Positions 10,001-19,700 of a stretch of DNA of 38,869 bases are shown piece after piece; the first letter of the stretch is position 1; each line of letters starts with the position of its first letter. Source of the stretch: Acidobacteriota bacterium (lineage in GTDB: Bacteria > Acidobacteriota > Vicinamibacteria > Vicinamibacterales > SCN-69-37); assembly GCA_016716905.1 (NCBI GenBank), contig JADJUS010000005.1, forward strand, positions 1 to 38,869, given 5' to 3'. A program made the translations under genes and the position numbers. The notes below the pieces were generated by a model. That model saw nothing but the letters and a program-made list of their open reading frames with translations. It did not search any database and was not told the origin of the DNA.

Positions 10001-12217
10001 CGCGATCACGAGCGGTGCGCCAAAAATATTGGTGCAGTTGAGCGGACATTGGAGGTTGTTGTAGACCTCATTGATGTAGCCCTGCACATTACTTGTGCGA
10101 GCGTAGTACGTACCGTCGGGCAGGCCTTTCACGCTGAAGTTGCCCGAGGCGTCGGTCGTATCACTCGTGATCGCATTGGTCGCCGCGTTCACAATCTGCA
10201 CGTTCAGGTTGCCGAGCGGCGTGGCCCCGCCGCCGGTCGTGACCGTGCCAGTGATGGTGCCGCCCAGGGAGAGGCCGAAGTCGACGCCTGACGTCACGGC
10301 GCCGGTGGTGACGCCGACATCGGTGCCGAGGCTGAGCTGGCACGAGAAGCCGCACACCACGTTGTCATAGAGTTCGTCGATATAACCAAGTGCGTTGCTG
10401 GTTCTTACGTAGAACTGCCCCGTGGTCAGGCCAGCGCTGCTGATGTAGTTACCGAGGCCGTCTGTTGTGGCCGACCCGAGTGACTGCCCCGTGAGCGAAT
10501 AGACCTGCACGTTAGCACCGACAACTGCCGCCGATGAGCCCGCATCCGCAACGGTTCCGGAAATACGGCCGCCTGCGGAGAGGTCCATGTCGACGGTGAC
10601 CGGGACGAACGGCAGCACCCCTCCGGTGACCGCAACCAGAACGCCAACGCCCACCGGTGACGGACACAGCGTGCCCTGGCAGAGGACGTCCGGGTACACC
10701 TCGTTGATCAGACCCCGCGAGTTGCCTGTGCGGAGGTAGTACGAACCGTTCGGCAACCCGGTGCCGGTGGTGTAGTTGCCGTTGGCGTCCGTGAAACCGG
10801 TTGAGAACGTGGTGCCTGCCGCATTGATGACAGATACCGTGACGCCCGACAGGTCAACGCCGCCGGCGCCGGTGACATGGCCGGTGATACGCCCACCTGC
10901 CACCATCGAGAAGTTGATTCCGGTCACGCTGCCGGTCCCCACGATATTGACGGGCGTGCCCGACGACACCGTGCAGCTCGGCAGGCACGGAATGGCCGGG
11001 TAGACCTGGTTGATGTAGCCAAGGCCGTTGGTGGTTGTCAGGTAGTAGGTGCCGGGCAGTAACCCGTCGCGCGACGTAAACTGCCCTGCCGCATTCGTGA
11101 AACCAGAGGTAATCGTGGAACCGGTAATCGACACCACGTTGACGGTCACGTTCTGCAACGGGGCTGACAGTGCGTTGAGGACGGTGCCGGAGATGCTGCC
11201 GCCAGGGTCGAGCACAAAATCGACGCCGGTGGTCAGGGAGCCTGCAGCCGCTGTGACCGGAGTCCGGCCCTCAAGGTCGCAGAAGCCGATACACGGCTGG
11301 CCGTCGTTGGTTTCGTTGATATGCGACGGCGCGTTCGACGTCTTCAGGAAGTAGTCGCCGGCCGGGACGCCGGGGCTTGTCGTAAAGGTGCCGTCTGCGG
11401 CCGTGGTGGCTGAGGCCACCGACTGGTTGGCGATATTCCGGACGTCGATTTGGACACCGGCCAGTGCGGTCGACCCACCGTTCTCGACGGACCCCGAAAA
11501 CCGGGCGCCCTGCTCAAGGTCAAAATTGATGCCCGACGCGGTGCCGCCCGCGGTCACGACGATGGGGGCGGCGCTGGTCAGCTGGCAGCTGAACTGGCAC
11601 TGGACGTTGTTCCAGATTTCATTGATATAGCCAAGGTTGGTCGACACTCTGGCGAAGTACGTGCCCGCCGGCAGCGCCGGGGTGGTGAACAGGCCGCCGG
11701 CAATGGTGGAGACGCCGACGACGAACTGGTTCCCCGCATCGGCGATGGTCACAAACACGCTGGTGCCCACGGGGACGTTCTGCTCAAGTGGGTTTCCCGC
11801 GCCGAGCACCGTTCCGGAGATGGTGCCGCCCAGCGCCAGCTCAAAGTCGATGGTCGTGGTCGCGCTGTCAACAACCACGACCGGCGCGCCGGTCGTCTGG
11901 ACGTTGCAAGCCACACATTCCTGGTCGTCCCACGCCTCGTCCACATACCCGGCGCTGTTGGACGTCCGGACGTAGTAGGTGCCCGGCGCCAGGCCGGGAA
12001 TGTCATAAACACCACCGGCGATCGTCGTATCGGAGCCCATCCAGCTCCCGCTTGAGTTGTACGCCGTGACAGTGATCCCCACCAGCGGCGTTGACCCGCT
12101 ATCCTCCGTCACCGTGCCGGCAATAGTGCCTGTAAACGCGGCCGACCGCAGGCTGGAGCTCGTAAACAGAGCTGCCGCCACCAGCGCCAAGCTGAGAACT
12201 AACCTGTGTACACGCAT
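7087..12217 (-). CDS. Giant secreted protein: 12 carboxypeptidase-regulatory-like repeats plus two PxKF-like domains (two frameshifts)
   Basis: Predicted cell-surface or secreted protein of about 1,700 residues. ATG 12217 is preceded by AGGAG (12224-12228) at a 6-nt distance and opens a signal peptide (MRVHRLVLSLALVAAALFTS). Twelve Ig-like repeats of about 100-107 residues follow, each starting near GGRISGTVTD. Each contains Tyr-rich TYYVRTSNSxGYINELYNN and then a cysteine pair, C-x(2-4)-C, usually Cx3C (QCQFSCQ, PCIGFCD, SCATGCS, PCVGSCS). A frame change near 8515 joins repeat 12 to DADGDADGIVNTIDPLPAAF, a calcium-loop-like segment, and a FecR-like or sandwich region (EGVVEITVRGESVVLEPGET). 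Two C-terminal PxKF-like domains follow (FTGFFSPLSNPP...IPVLFSLGG; FTGFFSPVKNPP...VQLHFSLGG). A frame change near 7245 restores the end, YTYVWKTQNSWKNTCREFQA to WFKFR, with the stop at 7087. The Lys of the eponymous PxKF motif is missing in both domains. Confidence 0.85.
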
Positions 12218-12313
12218 GACTGACTCCTACGGATTGCGGGAAAGGGTGGCGGCCATTCTAATGTCGCGGGCAACCCGAGGCAAGCGTCGATTCTGTAACG
12301 CGCTGACAAGTTT

Positions 12314-13513
12314 CTACTTGGCCACCCAGCCCGTGTTCCCCGTGCCCTGCTCTTTGACGTACAACGTGGTACCAGGACCGCCGTCCGTGCGCGAATACAT
12401 GCTGCCAACCGGTGCGGCCAACACGCCCTCGGGACTCCCGGCGCCCGACGTCCACGACGGCCCGCTGGTGGATCCGCTATAGACCGCCCCGGTCACCTCA
12501 AGGCCCCCCCGGGCCCGCGTGACGCCATCGTCTGTCACTTCCAGCGCCGCGCCGAACGTCGGGGTCTGCACCTTGAACCCGGCCGTGCCGGTGAGCATCT
12601 TGATGGCGGCCGCCGGCACGCCGGTGACGATGGCGAAGTCGCCGGTGGCTGTCGCGTCCTGCACCAGCTGCGCGAAGTTGGCGTTGCTTGCGCCCGACCT
12701 TATCGTCAGGTGGGTTGAGTTGCCATCCGTGTTGGTGATGTTCAGCGCGTCCCTGGTGCCCGCATCGATCGTCAACGCGTGCCGCATGGAGTTGCCCGAG
12801 TCTGCGATCCGGAAATTCGTGGCCGACCGGTCTGCGTTGGTCACCTGGAACTTCACGTTCGCGTCGGTCGCATTCACCAGGGGCACATTCGCGGCGAACT
12901 CCCTGTCGAGCAGTTGTGCGAGCAGCACGTCATTCCAGTTCATGAAATTCAGCGTCGTCGCGGCAATCGAGGTGATGCCGAACGACCCATCCCAGGCGGA
13001 TGCGTTGGAGTAGTGGCGATGCTCCACGCCCTTCGTGTCTACGCCTGTCAGGTGCGTCTCATAGACCTTCTGGCCGGGGTCGGGAGAATTGTTGAGCTGG
13101 TATTTGCTTTCGAACTGCAGATACACCGCAGCCTCCGTCGAGCTGTTCCGGAGGCCGTCTTTGGAGTTGTAGCCAAGCTGCATGGTCTTGTCGATGTAGG
13201 GGAACGGCGATTCGAACGGATGATCGACCACCGTCATGGCGTACTTGGCTGTGGACGGCTCGGCCTCTGACCCGGCTTCAAACACGGTGCCCGGGCCAGA
13301 CCGCTTGAGCGGCGCCAGGCCGCGGGGCTCGCACTCCCACGCCTTGCCATTCCATTCCGGCCGATCGCCGGGATCGCACGACGAGGCTAGAGTGGCGAGC
13401 GTATCGCGGCCGATGATCACGTACTGGCCCGACAGCGACAGATACCCCACCGCCAGCATGCCGACGAAGGCGAATGGGGCGTCAAGACTCTGGAAGCGAT
13501 TGAAGAGCGTCAT
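12314..13513 (-). CDS. Tail-fibre-like protein with N-terminal membrane helix
   Basis: About 400 residues from ATG 13513 (MTLFNRFQSLDAPFAFVGML); the frame stays open upstream but that part looks like antisense of the NHL gene. One N-terminal helix or uncleaved signal (FAFVGMLAVGYLSLSGQYVI) precedes a long beta-rich region with repeated Asn/Thr-rich strands (FQVTNADRSATNFRIADSGN, LNITNTDGNSTHLTIRSG). This suggests a beta-helix or fibre. The C-terminus (SPEGVLAAPVGSMYSRTDGG, TTLYVKEQGTGNTGWVAK) is a motif I know from phage tail-fibre and related surface proteins. There are no other phage genes nearby. It lies 96 bp upstream of the giant repeat protein on the same strand, so the two may be co-expressed surface proteins. 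Confidence 0.65.
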   Translation of the reverse strand: MTLFNRFQSLDAPFAFVGMLAVGYLSLSGQYVIIGRDTLATLASSCDPGDRPEWNGKAWECEPRGLAPLKRSGPGTVFEAGSEAEPSTAKYAMTVVDHPFESPFPYIDKTMQLGYNSKDGLRNSSTEAAVYLQFESKYQLNNSPDPGQKVYETHLTGVDTKGVEHRHYSNASAWDGSFGITSIAATTLNFMNWNDVLLAQLLDREFAANVPLVNATDANVKFQVTNADRSATNFRIADSGNSMRHALTIDAGTRDALNITNTDGNSTHLTIRSGASNANFAQLVQDATATGDFAIVTGVPAAAIKMLTGTAGFKVQTPTFGAALEVTDDGVTRARGGLEVTGAVYSGSTSGPSWTSGAGSPEGVLAAPVGSMYSRTDGGPGTTLYVKEQGTGNTGWVAK

Positions 13514-13597
13514 GGGCGAGATAATACGCCTCCAGGCTGGCCTGGCAAGGTCGGCTGACCGATTGCGGCCGGGCGGGTGAATGAGTATCGTGTGCGC

Positions 13598-14731
13598 ATG
13601 CTGAACCACCCCCTTGCACGTTCGCTCGCGCTGGTCGCCTGTGCCGCCACGTTCGCCGTCGTCCTGACGGGGCCTCCCCTTGCGGGCCAGGCCAAGCCGG
13701 TGGCCGGGGCGCCGGTCTTCAAAGTGGATCCGAGCTGGCCGCTCGAGATGCCCAACAACTGGATCCTTGGCGCCGTCACTGGCGTGTTCGTGGACGCGAA
13801 GAATCATGTCTGGGTGACGCACCTTCCCGAAACGCTGACCGAGGAAGAGACGTCCATGACGCAGACGCCGCCCATCGCCACGTGCTGCCAAGCGGCACCC
13901 ACAGTGCTGGAGTTCGATGCGACTGGGAAGATCGTCCAGGGCTGGGGCACGGGTCCGATGGACGACACGTCAAACTGGCCGCGCAACCCGCACGGCATCT
14001 TCGTGGATCACAACGACCATGTCTGGATTGGCAGTTATCAGCACCACCGTGTGATGAAGTTCACGCGCGACGGCAAACTCCTGCTCACCATCGGCCAGTA
14101 CGACAAAAATGCCGGAAGCGCCGACACGACCCTGATGGGCGGTCCGGCCGGCATCTGGGTGGACCCGAAAACCAACGAGGCGTTTATCGCCGACGGGTAC
14201 CGGAACCGGCGCGTGATTGTGGTGGACGGCGCCACGGGCAAGTATCTCCGCCACTGGGGCGCCTACGGCAAGCCTCCCGACGACACCGCGAAGTTCGACC
14301 CGAAATCCATGATGAGCGGCGCCCTGCCGACACAGTTCTCGACGGTGCACGGTCTGACGGGCTCAAACGACGGCCGGATCTATGTGGCCGACCGTCGCGG
14401 CAACCGCATCCAGGTGTTCGATCAGTCGGGCAAGTTCCTGGCCGAGAAAGTGATCGCCCCTGCCACGCTCTCGTCTGGGTCGGCCTTTGTGATCGTGCTC
14501 TCACCGGATGCCCAACAGCAGTGGCTCTACATGGCCGACGGCACGAATCACAAAGTGTGGGTCCTTCGGCGTTCCACGCTCGAGGTCGTCGGCGAATTCG
14601 GCCACGGCGGCCGCCAGGTGGGCCAGATGCTGCGCCCGCATGGCATGAGCGTGGACTCGCAGGGCAACCTTTACGTGGGCGAGGCGTCCACCGGGAGGCG
14701 GGTGCAGAAGTTCGCGATCCAGCGCCGATGA
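13598..14731 (+). CDS. Secreted NHL-repeat beta-propeller protein
   Basis: About 377 residues from ATG 13598; an in-frame GTG at 13577 would only add seven residues before the signal peptide (MLNHPLARSLALVACAATFA). The mature part is a six-bladed NHL propeller. Recurrent blades read GVFVDAKNHVWVTH, NPHGIFVDHNDHVWIGSY, GPAGIWVDPKTNEAFIADGY, STVHGLTGSNDGRIYVADRR, LSPDAQQQWLYMADGTNHKV and RPHGMSVDSQGNLYVGEAS. The fold resembles peptidyl-alpha-hydroxyglycine lyase and serum-paraoxonase-like propellers, but no catalytic set can be assigned. The frame is intact. Its 5' end is divergent from the tail-fibre-like gene. Confidence 0.8.
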   Translation: MLNHPLARSLALVACAATFAVVLTGPPLAGQAKPVAGAPVFKVDPSWPLEMPNNWILGAVTGVFVDAKNHVWVTHLPETLTEEETSMTQTPPIATCCQAAPTVLEFDATGKIVQGWGTGPMDDTSNWPRNPHGIFVDHNDHVWIGSYQHHRVMKFTRDGKLLLTIGQYDKNAGSADTTLMGGPAGIWVDPKTNEAFIADGYRNRRVIVVDGATGKYLRHWGAYGKPPDDTAKFDPKSMMSGALPTQFSTVHGLTGSNDGRIYVADRRGNRIQVFDQSGKFLAEKVIAPATLSSGSAFVIVLSPDAQQQWLYMADGTNHKVWVLRRSTLEVVGEFGHGGRQVGQMLRPHGMSVDSQGNLYVGEASTGRRVQKFAIQRR

Positions 14732-14745
14732 CACCGGGAGCCGGC

Positions 14746-14840
14746 ATGCAATTGAGGGTTGAGGATTGAGTGATTGAGGATCGGGATTTTACGGATTGCT
14801 GATTGAGGATCGCTGATGGGAATTGGCGGATGGGGGGATC
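14746..14840. repeat. Low-complexity GATTGAGG intergenic repeat, copy 2
   Basis: Imperfect repetitions of TTGAGGATTGAG, GATTGCTGATTGAGG and GATGGGAATTGGCGGATGG fill most of the gap between the NHL and metallopeptidase genes. The same units occur at 3513-3592. The rest of the gap, to 14926, contains a GATCGCGGGATTTCGGGCC stretch and then the start region of the metallopeptidase gene. No ORF is supported here. Confidence 0.6.
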
Positions 14841-14926
14841 GCGGGATTTCGGGCCATCGCGCGATCGGCGATGACTCACCGTCCTTTTTCATCATTTCGA
14901 CGCCGAGAATCACCGTAGAGTGAGGT

Positions 14927-16717
14927 GTGTCGTCAGCGATACAGGCCTCGCTCTTCGCGATCCTGGTGGCCATGCCGGCCGCTGCCCACGCCCAATTGGT
15001 GGTGCTGAGTCCCACGCACGAGGTGCGTGACGATCTGCCGGTGCTCAGGCGCCATGAAGACCCGTCTCGCGCCACTTCAGCGCTGACCCGCGGATTCTCG
15101 GGCCGCCTCCTGCGCTTGTACGCGCTCGAACAGGAGTTCCTCCGCCAGAAGACGGGCCGCGTGCCCGAACCCGCGTACCTCGTGCTTTCGAATCGCCAAG
15201 GCGGCTTCCCACAGTTCGGCTTCTATCTCGACGATGAGAAGAAAGCGGGCGTGGGTTGGGTGGACCTCCACCGGAACTCCCGCCTGACGGGCCGATTCGG
15301 CGCCGTGGACCAGATCTTCCCCCACGAACTGCTCCACGTCATTGCCCACCAGCTGGCCGGCGAACCGCGGCGGAGCGGCGGCAATCAGATGCACGCCGTG
15401 GGCGTGCGCTCAGATCCGGTCAATGCCTTCGCGGAAGGGTTCGCCGAGCACGCACAGATTCTGGCCATCGACGATGAGGACGCGGACGATGAGACAAAGC
15501 GGCTGCGCGACAATGCCGCCCTGCGTGTGCAAGCGGATCACGCGGTGGAGACGTATACGCGGGACCTCACGCGTTCCTGGTGGCCGATTCAACCGTCGCG
15601 GATGCGTTTCATGCTCTGGTGGGGACAGGCCGAGCAGGTGCAGCGCTACCACGCGGTGAAGGCGAACCTCTTTGCGCGCACGCCGGCCATTCCCCCCTCG
15701 TTGCTGGCGCGCGAAGACAAGTACCGCGCGTACCTCGTCCAGAACGTCGTGCCGGGAACCCCGCAGGGCCCAGCCAGGCCCGCGGGCGTGATGATGTCGA
15801 TCGACGGCGCGGTCGCGCACCTGTTCTGGCGGCTCGTGACCGACACGGCTCTGCAGGCCAGATACAGGGACGGGGAGTTCTACGCGTCGTTCGGCACATC
15901 GGCGGACCGCGTGTCGCCACTTGAGAACGTCTACCTCAAGATCTTCGCGGTGCTCTACGCCGGGAGGCCCTCAACGGCGGCAGACACCGTACGATCGTGG
16001 TCGCGGGAATTTCCCGAGGACGCACCGGATATTGAGCGCGTCACGCGCGAGGCCCTGTTGGGACAGCGCCTTCCTGACGCGGCAGAAATCTGGCTGGCCA
16101 ACGACGCGTTTATCACCGGCACCAGCCTGTTCGATCAATATCGGGGGCTTCCCCGCCCGCACACGTTCGACGCCAACGCAGCCACCGAGCTCGACTGGCT
16201 CACCGTGCCGGGCGCCACACCGGCGATCGCCGCGCAGTTCCTGGCGGCAGCGCCCTATGCGACGCTCGACGATTTGCTCGCCCGGCCGTCACTGACCACC
16301 GACCTCCGGGCGCGCATCATGAGCATGAGCGCCACCATGACCCGGCTGCAATCCCGCGCGACCGACGAAGAGGAGTCGCTGAGCCTGTCGGCCATCGTCA
16401 CGCCGTACCTGTGGCGCCTGGGTGCCCTGGCCATCGCGGCCACGGTAGCCGGCGCATGGCTGTCGCGGTTCGCCGGGGTCCGCCGCACCTGGGCGGCGGC
16501 ACTTGTCTCGCTCGCCTCCACGCTCATCGTCATCGCCCTGGCGTGGATCGTGACAAGCCCTGCCTGGTACCCGTTCGCGGCGCCTGCCCTGCTGGGCGGC
16601 GCACCGTGGGGCCTCTGGCGCCTCGCCCGCCGGGCTCGACTCGCGCCCGCCTTGCAGCCGTTGGCGATCTGGACGCTTGCCGCCGTGCCGGCGCTGATCC
16701 TGACGTATCGTTGGTGA
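14927..16717 (+). CDS. Exported HELLH metallopeptidase-like protein with helix-hairpin-helix and membrane anchor
   Basis: 596 residues from a GTG at 14927, which opens a signal peptide ending AAAHAQ. The zinc motif FPHELLHVIAHQL (HELLH at residues 133-137) and a downstream EGFAEHAQ (Glu at about 170/174) give the His-His-Glu set of a gluzincin-type peptidase. The middle part is alpha-helical with Trp-rich LTRSWWPIQPSRMRFMLWWG. Around residues 425-460, ATELDWLTVPGATPAIAAQF followed by TLDDLLARPSL resembles the ComEA-type helix-hairpin-helix fold. Three or four C-terminal membrane helices (from about residue 487) anchor it. The order peptidase, HhH, membrane is unusual to me. The active site should face the periplasm. 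Substrate is unknown. The frame is intact, and the Asp-box protein follows 42 bp downstream on the same strand. Confidence 0.7.
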   Translation: MSSAIQASLFAILVAMPAAAHAQLVVLSPTHEVRDDLPVLRRHEDPSRATSALTRGFSGRLLRLYALEQEFLRQKTGRVPEPAYLVLSNRQGGFPQFGFYLDDEKKAGVGWVDLHRNSRLTGRFGAVDQIFPHELLHVIAHQLAGEPRRSGGNQMHAVGVRSDPVNAFAEGFAEHAQILAIDDEDADDETKRLRDNAALRVQADHAVETYTRDLTRSWWPIQPSRMRFMLWWGQAEQVQRYHAVKANLFARTPAIPPSLLAREDKYRAYLVQNVVPGTPQGPARPAGVMMSIDGAVAHLFWRLVTDTALQARYRDGEFYASFGTSADRVSPLENVYLKIFAVLYAGRPSTAADTVRSWSREFPEDAPDIERVTREALLGQRLPDAAEIWLANDAFITGTSLFDQYRGLPRPHTFDANAATELDWLTVPGATPAIAAQFLAAAPYATLDDLLARPSLTTDLRARIMSMSATMTRLQSRATDEEESLSLSAIVTPYLWRLGALAIAATVAGAWLSRFAGVRRTWAAALVSLASTLIVIALAWIVTSPAWYPFAAPALLGGAPWGLWRLARRARLAPALQPLAIWTLAAVPALILTYRW

Positions 16718-16759
16718 GGGCCTTCGGTCTTCGTTCATAATCTCGGCGGCGAACCCCTT

Positions 16760-19700
16760 ATGTCACAACGACTCCTCCTCCTGTTTCTCCTCTCCGGCAC
16801 CGCCATGACCGTGTCGGCCCAAGTCACCACGCCCCAGACGGCATCTGCCGCAACGGATGACCTCAACGCCTTCTTCAAGCCGGTCAAGTGGCGCTCGATC
16901 GGCCCCTTTCGCGGCGGACGCTCGGTGGCCAGCACCGGTGTGCCAGGCGACCCGAAGACCTACTACATGGGCACCACCGGCGGCGGCCTGTGGAAGACCG
17001 ACGACATGGGCATCAGCTGGCGCAACGTCTCGGACGGGTTCTTCAAGACCGGGTCGGTCGGCGCGGTGGCCGTGGCCGAAAGCGACGTGAACGTCGTGTA
17101 TGTCGGCATGGGTGAGCACGCCGTGCGCGGCGTCATGACGCACCATGGCGACGGCGTGTACCGGTCCACCGACGCGGGCAAGACATGGAAACACATGGGC
17201 CTGGGCGAAACCCAGCACATCTCACGCATCATCGTGCACCCGAAGAACCCCGACATCGTGTACGTCGCTGCGCAAGGCGCTCTCTACAGTTCGTCGAAGC
17301 AGCGCGGCGTGTTCAAGTCCACGGACGGCGGCACCACCTGGAAAAACGTGCTCTTCGTCGACGAGCGGACGGGCTCCTCGGAACTCTCGATGGACGCGAC
17401 CAACCCGCGCATCATGTATGCGGCGATGTGGGAATACGGCCGCCTCCCGTGGAAAGTCATCAGCGGCGGCTCCGGCAGCGGCCTGTACAAGTCCACGGAC
17501 AGCGGGGAGACGTGGGAACGGATGAAGGAGGGCCTGCCCGAGGAAATGGGCAAGATGGCCATTGCCGTCAGCCGGTCGAACCCCGAGAAGGTGTACGCCC
17601 TGATCGAAAGCGACTCGAACAAGGACGAGCGCGGCCTCTACGTGTCGAACAACGCCGGCAAGAGCTGGAGCAAAGTCTCGGGCGACTCGCGCCTGGTCCA
17701 GCGCGCGTGGTACTACATCGAACTCTTCATCGATCCAAAAGACGAAGACACGATCTACGTGCTGAGCGCGCCGATGTTGCGCTCAGACGACGCCGGAAAG
17801 ACCTGGACGGTGATGTCGGCGCCCCATGGCGACTTTCACGATTTGTGGATCAACCCTGCCAACCCCGACAACTTCGTCCTCTCGAATGATGGAGGCGCCT
17901 CAATTACCTTCGACCGCGGCAAGAGCTGGGCCGTGCAAAGCAACATGCCCACCGCCCAGTTCTACCGCATCAACGTGGACAACCAGTTTCCCTACCGCAT
18001 CTACGCCGGCCAGCAGGACAACTCCTCCGTCTCGATCGCCAGTCGTGAACTGGGTTCCGGCGGCATCACCACCTCCAGCTGGACGTCATCAGCCGGAGGC
18101 GAGAGCGCGTTCCTGGCATTCGATCCCGACAATCCGAGATACGTGCTCGGCGGCAGCTACCAGGGCACGATCGAGGTCCTTGATACCAAGGCCACCGCGG
18201 GCACCAACATCATGGCAGCGCCGATCCAGTACCTGGCGATGGACGCCAAGGACATGAAATACCGGTACAACTGGAACGCGCCCATCATCTGGAGCAAACA
18301 CGAGCCGAACACCTACTATCACGGCGCCCAGTTCCTGCTGAAGACCTCGGATATGGGCAAGACGTGGAAGGAAGTCTCGCCCGATCTCACGCGCAACATC
18401 GCAGAAAAACAGGGCAAAGGCGGCGGCCCGTACACCAACGAAGCCGTCGGCGCCGAAAACTACGGCACGCTCGCCTACGTCATGGAATCGCCCCACGAGA
18501 AGGGCGTCATCTGGACGGGAAGTGACGATGGGCTGGTGCAGGTGACGAGGGACGGCGGCACAACGTGGAAGAACGTGACGCCGCCGGGCCTGGCCGAATG
18601 CCTGATCAATGCGATCGAGGTCTCGCCATTCGACAAGGCGACAGCCTACATCGCCACCACGCGATACAAATTCAACGATCATGCGCCCGGCCTCTACAAA
18701 ACCACCGACTACGGCGCGACGTGGACGAAGATCGACAACGGCATCCCGGGCAACGCGTTCACGCGTGTCGTGCGCGAGGATGACGTCAGACGCGATTTGC
18801 TCTATGCCGGCACGGAGATTGGCGCGTTCGTGTCCTGGAACGGCGGCAAAGACTGGTCGGCGTTTCAGTTGAACCTGCCGGTGACGCCGATCACCGACCT
18901 GCGTGTCCACAAGGGGAACCTGATCGCGGCCACCTCGGGCCGGGCGTTCTGGGTCCTCGACGACTTGTCCCTGATTCGTCAGTTCAAGAAAGACACGCCC
19001 GCGTTCTCGATCTTCCAGCCGGGGCCAGCGATTCTCGCCAACGGTGGAAGCGAGCTGAACGAATCGGACGAAGAGTTCACTGGAGCGAACAAGTTCCGCG
19101 GCGTGAACCCCGCCAATGGCATCGTGCTCTATTACCAGCTTCCCGAACTGCCAAAAACCGACGACATCACGCTTGAGATCACGGATGCGGAAGGAAAAGC
19201 CGTTCGCACGTTCTCTTCGAAGAAGGCTGACTTCAAGAAGTGGGACGGCGGCCCCGACGCTGATGCCACGTTGCCCAAGGGCAAAGGCCTGAACCGTTTT
19301 GTCTGGGACATGCGGTATCCCATCATCCCGGGGGTGCCTGGCGTCTACATCGAGGCCAGTTATGACGGGCACAAGGCGATTCCGGGCAAGTATCGATTCA
19401 CCCTCAAGATGGGCGCGCAGACCGCGACGACCGAGGCGGAAATTCTCGCCAACCCGCTCTACTCCACCACCGCCTCAGGCTACCGCGACTATCACGCCAT
19501 CATGTCGAGGATGGAGGCCGACGTCACGGCCATGCACAAGGCCGTCAACAGCCTGTACGAGAAACAGAAACAGCTCGAGGCCATCCACACGGCACTGCCG
19601 GCCGGTGACAAGTTCGCGGCCGTCAAGCGCGATGCCGACGCCCTCCTCAAGAAAATGAAGGCGTGGGACGACGCCATGGTGCAGCGCAAAGCCAAGGCCT

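Noticed and set aside
8530..12150. Regularly spaced DNA similarity that could suggest a CRISPR array or tandem satellite
   Set aside because: The period of about 310-320 bp matches the protein repeats, the DNA copies are divergent and all lie in one open frame.
18089..19372. Minus-strand ORF of 427 codons
   Set aside because: It is fully antisense to the intact Asp-box propeller gene and has no recognisable motifs.
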